Positions 35,033 to 43,174 of a stretch of 64,000 bases of DNA are shown here, one piece after another. Position numbers and translations under genes: made by a program. Position 1 is the first letter of the stretch; every line of letters begins with the position of its first letter. Under the pieces are notes generated by a model. The model was not told the origin of the DNA and did no database searches. It was given only the letters and a program-made list of their open reading frames with translations. The stretch lies in NCBI GenBank assembly GCA_030950285.1, contig JAUZRR010000004.1:62001-126000 (forward strand), in the 5' to 3' direction. This stretch comes from Planctomycetota bacterium (lineage in GTDB: Bacteria; Planctomycetota; Phycisphaerae; Phycisphaerales; UBA1924).

Positions 35033-38000
35033 ATGCCGATCGGGTTTGCTCAACCGATGTGGTTTCTGCTGGCGTTGGCGGTCGTGCCGATGGCGTGGCT
35101 CGCCGGGCGCTGGTTTCTGTCGATGAGCCGGATGCGCCGATGGAGCGCCGTGGGCGCGCGGGCGTTGCTGTTTGTTGCGATCGCCGCGCTTCTTGCCGGG
35201 GCGGTCTCGGTGCGTCGGACCGATCGGCTTGCGGTGGTCGCGGTGATCGACGTGTCCGAATCGGTGCGGCGGTTCGGGGACGAATCGGTCGCGGTGCGGC
35301 AGAGCAGAGCAGCCGGGGCGATCGACGCGGCCCGCGCGGCACTGGCGCGGGCAACCGCCGAGCGCGGCGCAGAAGACTTGCTCGGCGTGGTGGTCTTTGA
35401 CGGGCGTGCGCTGGCGATCGCCACCCCGACGCGGGCCGACCCGTTGGACCGCCCGCTCGATGTGTCGATGGCTGCCGGGACGGATATCGAGGCTGCGCTG
35501 CGGTACGCCTCGGCAATGATCCCGGCCGACGCGGCGGGGCGGATCGTGCTGTTCAGCGACGGGAACGAGACGATCGGCGACGCCGAGCACGCCGCGGCCG
35601 AACTGGTTGCCCGGCTCTCCGGGGCGAGCGGCGGTCGGTCGGGCGTGCCGATTGATGTCGTGCCGTTGTGGTACGACATCGAGCACGAGGTGATCGTCGA
35701 GACGGTCGACGTGCCCCCGACCGCCGAGGAGGAATCGGTGGTGGCGGTGCGTGTGGTGCTCCGGTCGGCGGGTGAGGCCGAGGGAACGCTGCGGCTGTCG
35801 CGCAACGGGGAAGAGATCGACATCAGCCCGGGGGCTGCGGGGCTCGGGCGGGCGTTGCGTCTTGTGGCGGGTCGGCGGGTGGAGGTCATCGAGGTGCCGC
35901 TCGAACGCGGGCGGGTGCATCGGTTTGACGCGGTGTGGGAGCCTCGGATACTCCCGGCCGCCGGGGGGGGCGCCGACGGCGAGACCGGCGGCACCACGAT
36001 GGCGGGCGATACCCGCGTAGAGAACAACCGCGCGGCAGGGTTGACCATCACGCCGGGGCAGGGTGAGGTGTTGATCGTCGACGGCGTCGGACGCGGTGCA
36101 CCGACCGGCGGCGGGGCGTTGCTTGCGCGGACGCTGCGACTGGCGGGAATCGGGGTCAGCGCGATCGACCCGGCGGCGATGCCCGAAGACCTTGTGTCGT
36201 TGCAGGCCTACGACCTGGTGATCCTGCAGGACGTCCCCGCCGACGCGATGAGCCAACGCGCTCAAGCGGCGCTGGCTGCGCATGTGCAGGAGCTCGGCGC
36301 GGGGTTGGTGATGCTTGGCGGGTACAACTCGTTCGCGGTCGGGGGGTGGCGCGGGTCGGCGATCGAGCCCTTGCTGCCGGTCGATCTGGAGATCCCCGAC
36401 GAACTGATCGTCCCCTCGGCCGCGGTGATGATCGTGCTCGATTCATCGGGCTCGATGGGGCACAACGTGATGGGGTCGGTGCGGACCCAGCAGGAGATCG
36501 CCAACGAATCGGCGGCACTCGCGGTGTCCACGCTCGACAAACGCGATCTGGTCGGGGTGGTGTCCTTCGACAGCAGGACCCGCGAGGTCGTACCGCTCGG
36601 GCCGAACACCGACCCCGACGCGACCGCCGCGCGCATCCGGAGTATCTCGGCCGGGGGCGGGACCGTGATCGGGCCGGCGCTCGGGCTCGCACGCGATCGG
36701 CTGATCGCGGTTGACGCCGAGATCAAGCACGTGATCCTGCTCTCCGACGGGCAGGCTGCGGACGCCGAGATGCTGCCGGCGATGGCCGAATCGCTCGGTC
36801 GGCTGGGGATCCGCATCACGACGATCAGCGTGGGCGCCGGGGCGGACCAGGAGACCATGAAAGCGGTCGCGGACATGAGCGGCGGCGAACACCACGCGGT
36901 GATGAACCCGAGCACGCTGCCGCGGATCTTTGTGCGCGCGATCCGCGTGGTGCGTACGCCGCTGGTGCGCGAGTCGCCGTTTGTGCCTCGGGTGTTGGGG
37001 ACCGGCTCGCCGTTGGTCGAGGGGTTTGAGGGGGCCGCGCGGGTGCCGGCACTTGGAGGGCTTTCGCTGACGCGGGCGCGGACCGACCCGACGATCACCA
37101 CCGCGATGGTGACCAATCAGGGCGAGCCCGTGCTGGCGCACTGGCAGGTGGGGCTCGGGCAGGTCGCGGTGTTTACTTCCGACGCGCGAAGCGACAACTG
37201 GGCGAGCATGTGGGCGGCGTGGCCGGGGTACGCCGAGTTCTGGATCGGTCTGGTGCGAAACCTCTTGCGGCCGACCGCGGCCGGGCCCTACGAACTGCAG
37301 ATGGTGCGCGAGGGCGACGGGCTGGTCCTTCGGCTCGATGCTGTCGAAGAGAACGGGGAACCGGTCAACTACCTTTCGGTGCCCGCGACGGTCTACGACG
37401 ACCGGGGAGCGGCGCGTGAGGTAACGCTGGCGCAGGTTGCGCCGGGGGTGTATGAGGCAAGGCTCGATCGGCCAGAACCCGGGCAGGTGGTCGCGGTGGT
37501 GCGACCCAGGCTCGGGCAGGAGGCACTGCCGCCGGTGGTCGGGGGGACGACGATCCCGGCCGGCGCAGAGTTTCGCCGGCTCCGCTCCGACGGGGCGTTG
37601 CTCGAACAGCTGGCCGACATCACCGGCGGGCGGATGCTTGACCTTTCGCAGCCGACGGCGTGGGGGGTGTTTGACCGGGCGGGTGTGCCGCCGCGGGTGA
37701 CGATGACGCCGGTGTTTGTGCCGTTGATGCTGTTGGCACTGGGGTTGTTTGTGCTTGATGTCGCGACGCGACGGGTGGCATGGGACCGGTTCGTGAGCCG
37801 TGAGTTCGGGGTGGACCTGCGCAAAGCCGCTGCCGAGGCAACCCGAGAACGCGGCGAGGAAGCCGGGCGGACGCTGGCGGGGCTCAAAGCGGGTCGGACA
37901 GACGCTGCGGACGCGACCTCGGGACGGGGGACGGGAGAGGGTGCGAGGCGGGGCGCGGGGCGGGGCACTCCGGGCTCCGAGCAAGGCAGCCTGGGTGAAC

Positions 38001-38260
38001 AGTCAGCCGCGAGAGTCATCGCCGAGGCCAGGCAGCGACGGGCACACGAAGAAGCCGAACGGTTGCGGAAACTGCGGGAGGAAATGCTGGGCGCTTCGGG
38101 CGCGAGAGGAACTACGACAAATCGGGGCGGGACACCTCGGATCCCGAGCGAGAAAGAGCACGATTCGCAGCCGAAAGATGGGGACAGCGGCACGGGTGGG
38201 CTGCTGGCTGCAAAGCGCAGGGCGCAGGAGCGATTCGAGCAAACAGAAGATGAGATATGA
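35033..38260 (+). CDS. Membrane protein with two VWA domains and a glutamine amidotransferase-like region
   Basis: The 1075-residue product starts with two membrane helices (MWFLLALAVVPMAWLAG, ARALLFVAIAALLAGAV) and has another near residue 900 (PVFVPLMLLALGLFVLDVAT). The first VWA domain begins AVIDVSESV with a complete DxSxS metal site (Asp73). A middle part (DLVILQDVPADAM, GAGLVMLGGYNSFAVGGW) resembles the Class I glutamine amidotransferase-like fold seen in such proteins. A second VWA domain follows with MIVLDSSGSMGHNVMG (Asp470), VGVVSFDSRTREV and HVILLSDGQAADA. Family members are thought to act with DUF58 and MoxR ATPases in envelope or stress functions; neither is in the window. The cytoplasmic tail after residue 930 is low complexity and holds GC-rich repeat copies. 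Its stop overlaps the next start (ATGA). Confidence 0.85.
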   Translation: MPIGFAQPMWFLLALAVVPMAWLAGRWFLSMSRMRRWSAVGARALLFVAIAALLAGAVSVRRTDRLAVVAVIDVSESVRRFGDESVAVRQSRAAGAIDAARAALARATAERGAEDLLGVVVFDGRALAIATPTRADPLDRPLDVSMAAGTDIEAALRYASAMIPADAAGRIVLFSDGNETIGDAEHAAAELVARLSGASGGRSGVPIDVVPLWYDIEHEVIVETVDVPPTAEEESVVAVRVVLRSAGEAEGTLRLSRNGEEIDISPGAAGLGRALRLVAGRRVEVIEVPLERGRVHRFDAVWEPRILPAAGGGADGETGGTTMAGDTRVENNRAAGLTITPGQGEVLIVDGVGRGAPTGGGALLARTLRLAGIGVSAIDPAAMPEDLVSLQAYDLVILQDVPADAMSQRAQAALAAHVQELGAGLVMLGGYNSFAVGGWRGSAIEPLLPVDLEIPDELIVPSAAVMIVLDSSGSMGHNVMGSVRTQQEIANESAALAVSTLDKRDLVGVVSFDSRTREVVPLGPNTDPDATAARIRSISAGGGTVIGPALGLARDRLIAVDAEIKHVILLSDGQAADAEMLPAMAESLGRLGIRITTISVGAGADQETMKAVADMSGGEHHAVMNPSTLPRIFVRAIRVVRTPLVRESPFVPRVLGTGSPLVEGFEGAARVPALGGLSLTRARTDPTITTAMVTNQGEPVLAHWQVGLGQVAVFTSDARSDNWASMWAAWPGYAEFWIGLVRNLLRPTAAGPYELQMVREGDGLVLRLDAVEENGEPVNYLSVPATVYDDRGAAREVTLAQVAPGVYEARLDRPEPGQVVAVVRPRLGQEALPPVVGGTTIPAGAEFRRLRSDGALLEQLADITGGRMLDLSQPTAWGVFDRAGVPPRVTMTPVFVPLMLLALGLFVLDVATRRVAWDRFVSREFGVDLRKAAAEATRERGEEAGRTLAGLKAGRTDAADATSGRGTGEGARRGAGRGTPGSEQGSLGEQSAARVIAEARQRRAHEEAERLRKLREEMLGASGARGTTTNRGGTPRIPSEKEHDSQPKDGDSGTGGLLAAKRRAQERFEQTEDEI
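37957..38145 (+). repeat. Two copies of a GC-rich repeat inside the VWA coding sequence
   Basis: GGGGCGGGGCACTCCGGGCT at 37957 and GGGGCGGGACACCTCGGATC at 38124 resemble GGGGCGGGACACTCCGGGGC at 3430 and the copy at 38387. They fall in the low-complexity cytoplasmic tail and are read in frame. Confidence 0.5.
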
Positions 38261-39108
38261 GTGAGCGCCTGCACAAAAGTAACCCGATCGGTCGGTTCAG
38301 CGACCGGGCGGCCGACTATGTGAAGTACCGCCCGAGCTATCCGCCCGAGGCGATCGACGCGGTGCTGGAGGGGCTCACGCCCTCGCGGGGCGGGACATTC
38401 CGGGGTCCGAGCCGTGGGGCCGGCTTCCAGCCGGTGCGAGAGTCTCGGGCGCTCCAAGCCGCCGATGTCGGTGCAGGGACCGGCATCTCCGCGAAACTGC
38501 TCGCAGAGCGGGGCGTGGAGGTGTTTGCGATCGAGCCCAACACAGAAATGCGGAACGCGGGGGAAAAGGTACCTTCCCCAAACAAGGAGGGCGGGCGTGT
38601 CACCTGGCGTGACGGCACCGCCGAAGCAACCGGGCTCGCCGATGCGAGTGTTGATCTTGTGCTGTGTGCGCAGAGCTACCACTGGTTCGAGCCCGTCGCG
38701 GCCTGCCTTGAGTTTGGGCGAGTGCTTCGACCGGGTGGCAGGCTTGCGCTGATGTGGAACGATGCCGACGAAAGCGACCCGGTGGCAAAGGGGTATTACG
38801 ACCTGGTGCGTGCTTCGAGCGAGGGTGTCGGCCCGACCAGCCACCAGACGGTGGCGAAGGAGCCGCGGGTCGAGCCACCGTTTGCGATGTCCGCGATGCG
38901 GCGGCTGCGCTTTCGCCACGAACAGCGGCTGGATGCCGAAGGGCTGGTGGGCCGGGCGATGAGCGCGAGCTATGTGCCGAGAACGGGGGAGAAAGCCGAG
39001 CGGCTGGTGGAGGGGCTGCGCCGGTTGCACGCCGAGTATGTGGGGGCGGATGGATGTGTGGGGTTAGTGTATGGGGTGTGGGTGTACTTGAATGAACCCG
39101 ATCAGTGA
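38257..39108 (+). CDS. Class I SAM-dependent methyltransferase with in-frame repeat insertion
   Basis: The 283-residue product opens with NPIGRFSDRAADYVKYRPSYPP, the usual start of a common methyltransferase family, and has the SAM-binding motif AADVGAGTGISAKLLAERGV at about residue 68, EVFAIEPNTEMR, GTAEATGLADASVDLVLCAQ, YHWFEP and VLRPGGRLALMWND. Between the N-terminal helix and the SAM motif, residues about 44-62 are encoded by two adjacent palindromic repeats (38387-38440) read in frame; homologues normally go straight from the helix to the SAM motif. The substrate is unknown. The start codon overlaps the stop of the VWA gene, so it is the third gene of that operon. Confidence 0.85.
   Translation: MSERLHKSNPIGRFSDRAADYVKYRPSYPPEAIDAVLEGLTPSRGGTFRGPSRGAGFQPVRESRALQAADVGAGTGISAKLLAERGVEVFAIEPNTEMRNAGEKVPSPNKEGGRVTWRDGTAEATGLADASVDLVLCAQSYHWFEPVAACLEFGRVLRPGGRLALMWNDADESDPVAKGYYDLVRASSEGVGPTSHQTVAKEPRVEPPFAMSAMRRLRFRHEQRLDAEGLVGRAMSASYVPRTGEKAERLVEGLRRLHAEYVGADGCVGLVYGVWVYLNEPDQ
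38387..38440 (+). repeat. Compound palindromic repeat inside the methyltransferase gene
   Basis: 38387-38408 is a copy of the GGGGCGGGACAxTCCGGGG repeat; 38411-38438 differs at one base from the left repeat unit at 16931-16958 and contains the GCCGGCTTCCAGCCGGT hairpin. Together they add 18 codons without disturbing the frame. Confidence 0.8.
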
Positions 39109-39117
39109 TCATGATGC

Positions 39118-39123
39118 TATGAT
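39118..39123 (+). promoter_or_regulatory. -10 element, leaderless type, for the gene at 39130
   Basis: TATGAT, 6 nt (agtctt), then ATG at 39130. Confidence 0.55.
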
Positions 39124-39129
39124 AGTCTT

Positions 39130-39684
39130 ATGGACGAGCAACTAATTGCGATTGTTGGCATTCTTTCAGGTCTTGCCGTTTCCACTTGCTCGCTCTTATT
39201 AACCTTCTACTTGTCGAAGCGGCGGGCCGATCACGAGCGGGAACAGATGAAGTATGGCGTTGTGTACACTCACCGATTTCGGGCTGCGATGAGGATTCAC
39301 GTGTTTCTTGCTCGACTGAGGGCGAGGTACGAAGAATACACCTATCAAGGTGACGGACCCTGCCAGCGCCGCCAGAATTATCCAGCGATGGAGGAAGCCG
39401 CGAATCGCTTTCGTCGTTCCGTTTGTGAGTACGAAGTTCTGTTTCCCGAACATATTGCCGATGGCTTTGATTCGATCTGGGAGCAAATCAAGTCACATCT
39501 CTACTATACAGTCGATGAAGATCGCAATCGGGGCATGATCGAACCAGATGTTCGGCGAAAGGCTCTCGCCGCGATGGATGATTCTATTTCTCAGGTGCAG
39601 ATATTCATGCGGAAGGAGTTTGGAGTTTCTTCCGCTGGGTCTCAAGCAGTTGACCATGCAAGCTCAACCGATCCGCCCCGGTGA
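39130..39684 (+). CDS. Small membrane-anchored protein of unknown function, AT-richer than its surroundings
   Basis: The 184-residue product has one N-terminal membrane segment (LIAIVGILSGLAVSTCSLLL) followed by a charged, helical cytoplasmic part (YLSKRRADHEREQMKYGVVY). I do not recognise a family. The reading frame is visibly less GC-rich than every neighbour, uses A/T in many third positions and has codons such as TTA and CTA that are rare nearby, which suggests recent acquisition. Its last 80 nt overlap the end of miaB on the other strand, and GC content returns to normal there, so the present C-terminus (SSAGSQAVDHASSTDPPR) may be read-through into miaB antisense sequence and not original coding sequence. 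Confidence 0.65.
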   Translation: MDEQLIAIVGILSGLAVSTCSLLLTFYLSKRRADHEREQMKYGVVYTHRFRAAMRIHVFLARLRARYEEYTYQGDGPCQRRQNYPAMEEAANRFRRSVCEYEVLFPEHIADGFDSIWEQIKSHLYYTVDEDRNRGMIEPDVRRKALAAMDDSISQVQIFMRKEFGVSSAGSQAVDHASSTDPPR

Positions 39685-41347
39685 TCCGCAGCTTGAGCAA
39701 CTGCCCCGCCAGCGCATCGCGTTGCTCGGCTGGGGCGTTGAAAAAGACGATTAGGTCGGTATCGGTGCGACCGGAGAGCTGGACGGGCTCGGCGTCGAGT
39801 GTTGCAACTTGCGGCGACGCGGGTCCGGGGACTGAAGCCCCCCGGCTCGGAGGGGCGGGGGCTTCGAGTGTTGGGGAGTTGCCGTTGACGGTCAGGGTGA
39901 TTGCGCCGCCCGCGCGGCGGATGTCGCCGTGGCTCATGCCTTCGCGTTTGAGCTGTTGCTTGCTGGGGCCTTCGACAAAGACCTCGACCTCGCGGCCGAC
40001 CTGTTCGCGGGCGATCTGGTCGGAAATCTCTGACTGGACCGCCAGCAGGTCGTTGTTCCGGCGGCGCTTCACCTCGTCGGGCACGTCGTCGGGGATGCGG
40101 TCGTAGGCGACGGTGCCGGGGCGGGGGGAGTACTTGAATATAAAGCAATTCTTATATCGCGATCGGCGGAGCAGCGCGACGGTCGCGGCGTAGTCCTCGT
40201 CGGTCTCGGTGGGAAAGCCGACGATGATGTCTCCCGAGAGCATGAGCGGGCGGCCGAGCTCGGGCTGATCGAGATAGCCGCGGGCGCGGTCGATGAAATC
40301 GTTATATTCCTCGACGGTGTAGCCGCGGTTCATCTTCTTGAGCAGGCGGTTGGATCCGGTCTGTGCGGGGACGTGGAGGTATCGGCAGATGCGTGGGTGG
40401 TCGCGGATGACCTCGAGCACGTCGTCGCCGAAGTCGCGCGGGTAGCTGGTAACAAAGCGGAGGCGTTGGACCGCGGGGACCTCGTCGTGGATCCGGGCGA
40501 GCAGGTCGGCGAACGTCGTCGTCGATTCACCCGCGAAGGCGTCGCGTTGATGGCTGCCCTTGTAGGTCCGGCCCTTCTGCGGCTGTTCGATCCCGCCGAG
40601 GCTGATCGAGGAGCCGTGCTCGAAGCGGTAGTGGTTGACGGTCTGCCCGAGCAGTGTGATCTCGATGACGCCGGCGTCGGCGAGTTTCTTGCACTCGTCG
40701 ATGATGTGGTCAGGCGGGCGGTGGATCTCGGCGCCGCGGGTGAAGGGCACGACGCAGTAGGTGCAGAACTTGTTGCAGCCACGGGTGATGCGGACGTACG
40801 CCGATCGACTCGCTGCGCCCGACGCGGGATCGACCGGTGAGACGGCGCGGGAGAGATCGAGCAGCTCGAGCGAGTCCTCCGCGGCGGCCAGTGTCGCACT
40901 GCGGCGGCTGGTGTTGCCCTGGAGTGCAACGAACTCGGCCGGCCGCGCTCTCCTCGCGGGGCTCTGTTCGGCGAGGCTTTCTTTGGTGCGGACCGCGTTA
41001 TCGAGGAGTGCGGGGAGTTTGTCGAGTTCGCCCGGGCCGCACATGAGATCGACGACCGGCATGCGGCGGATGAGGTCCACGCCGTCGCGTTCGGCCATGC
41101 AGCCGAGAACGCCGACGACGACCGACGGGTCGCGGTTCTTGCGATGGGTCAGTTCGCCCAGTCGGCTCCAGACCTTTTGCTCGGCCTGCTCGCGGACCGA
41201 GCAGGTGTTGTAGAGGACGACGTCCGCGTCCGCAGCGTTGCCGGTAAAGGCGTACCCGAGGCGGGCGAGCTGCCCGGCGACAAGCTCGGAATCAAGCTCG
41301 TTCATCTGGCAGCCGAAGGTTTCGAGATAGATGGTGCGTCCGGTCAT
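39605..41347 (-). CDS. miaB: tRNA-2-methylthio-N6-dimethylallyladenosine synthase
   Basis: MiaB is a radical-SAM methylthiotransferase that modifies A37 of tRNAs reading UNN codons. The 580-residue product has the UPF0004 domain (YLETFGCQMNELDSELVAGQ with Cys13, NTCSVREQAEQKVWSRLGEL, GVLGCMAERDG), the radical-SAM motif CNKFCTYCVVPFTRG (Cys191, Cys195, Cys198), and a C-terminal TRAM region. Usual length is 440-480 residues. The excess is in three inserts: about 35 residues before the radical-SAM motif (RSATLAAAEDSLELLDLSRA), about 25 after NHYRFEHG (QPQKGRTYKGSHQRDAFAGE), and a Pro/Ala-rich stretch inside the TRAM region. Core motifs are intact, so it should be active. Confidence 0.93.
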   Translation of the reverse strand: MTGRTIYLETFGCQMNELDSELVAGQLARLGYAFTGNAADADVVLYNTCSVREQAEQKVWSRLGELTHRKNRDPSVVVGVLGCMAERDGVDLIRRMPVVDLMCGPGELDKLPALLDNAVRTKESLAEQSPARRARPAEFVALQGNTSRRSATLAAAEDSLELLDLSRAVSPVDPASGAASRSAYVRITRGCNKFCTYCVVPFTRGAEIHRPPDHIIDECKKLADAGVIEITLLGQTVNHYRFEHGSSISLGGIEQPQKGRTYKGSHQRDAFAGESTTTFADLLARIHDEVPAVQRLRFVTSYPRDFGDDVLEVIRDHPRICRYLHVPAQTGSNRLLKKMNRGYTVEEYNDFIDRARGYLDQPELGRPLMLSGDIIVGFPTETDEDYAATVALLRRSRYKNCFIFKYSPRPGTVAYDRIPDDVPDEVKRRRNNDLLAVQSEISDQIAREQVGREVEVFVEGPSKQQLKREGMSHGDIRRAGGAITLTVNGNSPTLEAPAPPSRGASVPGPASPQVATLDAEPVQLSGRTDTDLIVFFNAPAEQRDALAGQLLKLRITGADRLSLHGQLLETQRKKLQTPSA

Positions 41348-41355
41348 GTGCGGAG

Positions 41356-41361
41356 ATAGTA
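41356..41361 (-). promoter_or_regulatory. -10 element, near-leaderless, for miaB
   Basis: TACTAT on the minus strand, 8 nt (ctccgcac), then ATG at 41347. The mRNA would begin within about two bases of the start codon. Confidence 0.45.
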
Positions 41362-41467
41362 GAAGCGCGGGCGGCTGTGCACCGTGGGCGGGAGAAGGTT
41401 CTTGTCCGGGGAATCCTCGCTGTCCCGGCCGTTGCCGATACCATTCGAGCGAGCCGCTCCAGGCTGT

Positions 41468-43138
41468 GTGAGTCGATCCCGGAGAACCGCCGCCTTGAAA
41501 CCCTGGTATTCCGCAGCCTGGCTCCGCCGCGTGTCGCTTGCCGACAAGTGTGTCATTCTGTTCGGCGGGGCGGTGGTGTTGATTGTGCTGGTGGCGTTGA
41601 GCGTCCCCTGGCTGCGGATGGGGGCGCTGGTGGACGGCGGGCAGCTCGAGTTGAGTCGTAATCTGGCGCGGGCGTGGACCGCGGCCCAGACCGCCACGGG
41701 GACCGCAAGCCCGGCCGCGGCGATCGCCGAGCAGGTCGGGTTTGAGGCCGAGCGACTGGGCGTCGAGGATGCGCGGGCACGGGCCGAGGCTGACAAACCG
41801 TTCGCCCGGATGCTTCGGCGTCTCGACGGCGAGCAGACGCGGATGGAAGCCCAGCGGGCGCGGTGGGACGGCGCGACGCGGGTCTATCGCTATCTGGCAG
41901 CCGAGCGAGCCGAGGACGGCACGTTGCTGTCGGTCGTGCACATCTCGCGTCGTTCGACGGATGCTGCGGGGCAGCTGGTGGTCAACACGGCGTACCTGCT
42001 CAGCGCCGGCACGCTGGTGCTGAGCCTGGCGCTGGTGGTGTTCTACCAGATCACACACCGGATCATCCTCGGGCCGGTGCGGAGCCTGCGCGAGACGGCC
42101 GACCGAGTGCGATCCGGCGAGCTGGATGTGCGGAGTCAGATCGAGACCGGCGACGAGTTCGAGGAGCTGGCCGAGACGTTCAACGGCATGCTCGAACACC
42201 TCGCCGAGACCAACGATCAGCTGCGCGCAATCAACACCGCGATGGACGTGCGGCTGACCGATCTTGCCGAGTCAAACCGGGTGCTGTTTGAGACCAACAC
42301 GCTCAAGAGTGAGTTTCTTGCGAACGTGAGCCACGAGCTTCGGACGCCGCTCAACTCGATCATCGGGTTTGCCGAGTTGCTGCTCTCGATCGCCGAGGCC
42401 GAGCAGCAGGAGCAGGCAAAGCAGGACGGTGCACCGCCCGATCAGGACCTCGCCAAGCGGACGCGGTATCTGCAGAACATCGAGAAAGCAAGCCGAAACC
42501 TCTTGTCGTTGATCGAGGAGCTGCTGACCATGGCGCGGCTCGAAGCCGGGAAGGTGGACCTGCACATCGAGCCGATGAGCGTGCGTGATGCGTGCGAGGG
42601 GCTCGTCGCGCTGATTCAGCCTCAGGCCGACCGGCGCGGGGTGTTGGTGCGGGGGGAGGTGGTCGGCGAGGTGCCGATGGTCGAGACCGACCCGCGACGG
42701 TTTCAGCAGGTGATTTTCAACTTTCTCAGCAACGCGGTGAAGTTTTCCGGGCAGGAGGGAGGGCCCCAGGGCGAGGTGGTCCTGCGGGCCGAGCGACTGC
42801 CCGCAGGGCACGGCGGCGACGACCGCGAGCGGGTGCGGATCAGCGTGCTCGACAACGGGCCTGGCATCCCGCCGGAAGAACAGGACCGCGTGTTCGAGAA
42901 GTTTCGTCAGCTCGGCGAGGGACCAACACGGCAGTACGGCGGCACGGGGCTCGGGCTCGCGATCGCCAAAGAGCTCGCGCACCTGTTGCAGGGTGATATT
43001 CAGCTTGTGAGTGATGCCGGGCGCGGGGCGATGTTCAGCTTTATCCTCCCGGTGTCGTTCGACCACGACCGATCGGCCGAACAGTTGCTCGAAGGGCGGT
43101 TCCGCGGCGCGCTGGCTGGGCGGAGGCGGTGGGGTTGA
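41468..43138 (+). CDS. Membrane sensor histidine kinase
   Basis: From GTG at 41468 the product is 556 residues; a GTG at 41384 would add 28 residues with no recognisable function. It has a first membrane helix (CVILFGGAVVLIVLVALSV), an extracytoplasmic sensor region of about 130 residues, a second helix (YLLSAGTLVLSLALVVFYQI), a HAMP linker (RIILGPVRSLRETADRVRSG), a dimerisation domain with the phospho-acceptor His289 in LANVSHELRTPLNSIIGFAE, and an ATPase domain with NFLSNAVKFSG, LDNGPGIPPEEQDRVFEKFR and YGGTGLGLAIAKEL. No response regulator gene is adjacent, so it is an orphan kinase. It is divergent from miaB. Confidence 0.92.
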   Translation: MSRSRRTAALKPWYSAAWLRRVSLADKCVILFGGAVVLIVLVALSVPWLRMGALVDGGQLELSRNLARAWTAAQTATGTASPAAAIAEQVGFEAERLGVEDARARAEADKPFARMLRRLDGEQTRMEAQRARWDGATRVYRYLAAERAEDGTLLSVVHISRRSTDAAGQLVVNTAYLLSAGTLVLSLALVVFYQITHRIILGPVRSLRETADRVRSGELDVRSQIETGDEFEELAETFNGMLEHLAETNDQLRAINTAMDVRLTDLAESNRVLFETNTLKSEFLANVSHELRTPLNSIIGFAELLLSIAEAEQQEQAKQDGAPPDQDLAKRTRYLQNIEKASRNLLSLIEELLTMARLEAGKVDLHIEPMSVRDACEGLVALIQPQADRRGVLVRGEVVGEVPMVETDPRRFQQVIFNFLSNAVKFSGQEGGPQGEVVLRAERLPAGHGGDDRERVRISVLDNGPGIPPEEQDRVFEKFRQLGEGPTRQYGGTGLGLAIAKELAHLLQGDIQLVSDAGRGAMFSFILPVSFDHDRSAEQLLEGRFRGALAGRRRWG

Positions 43139-43147
43139 GGCGGTTGC

Positions 43148-43174
43148 TGTCCCCTCGCTTGCGCGAGGGGCTCT
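43148..43174. repeat. Palindromic repeat, CCCCTCGC family, single unit
   Basis: The unit is identical to the copy at 31449. It lies between convergent genes and its right edge overlaps the yraN stop codon, so the stop TAG is partly repeat sequence. Confidence 0.85.

Noticed and set aside
32551-35516. Two long minus-strand open frames (about 750 and 960 codons) opposite the DUF4175-like gene
   Set aside because: The translations are Arg/Pro/Ala low-complexity sequence; stop codons are simply rare antisense to a Glu/Arg-rich GC-rich gene.
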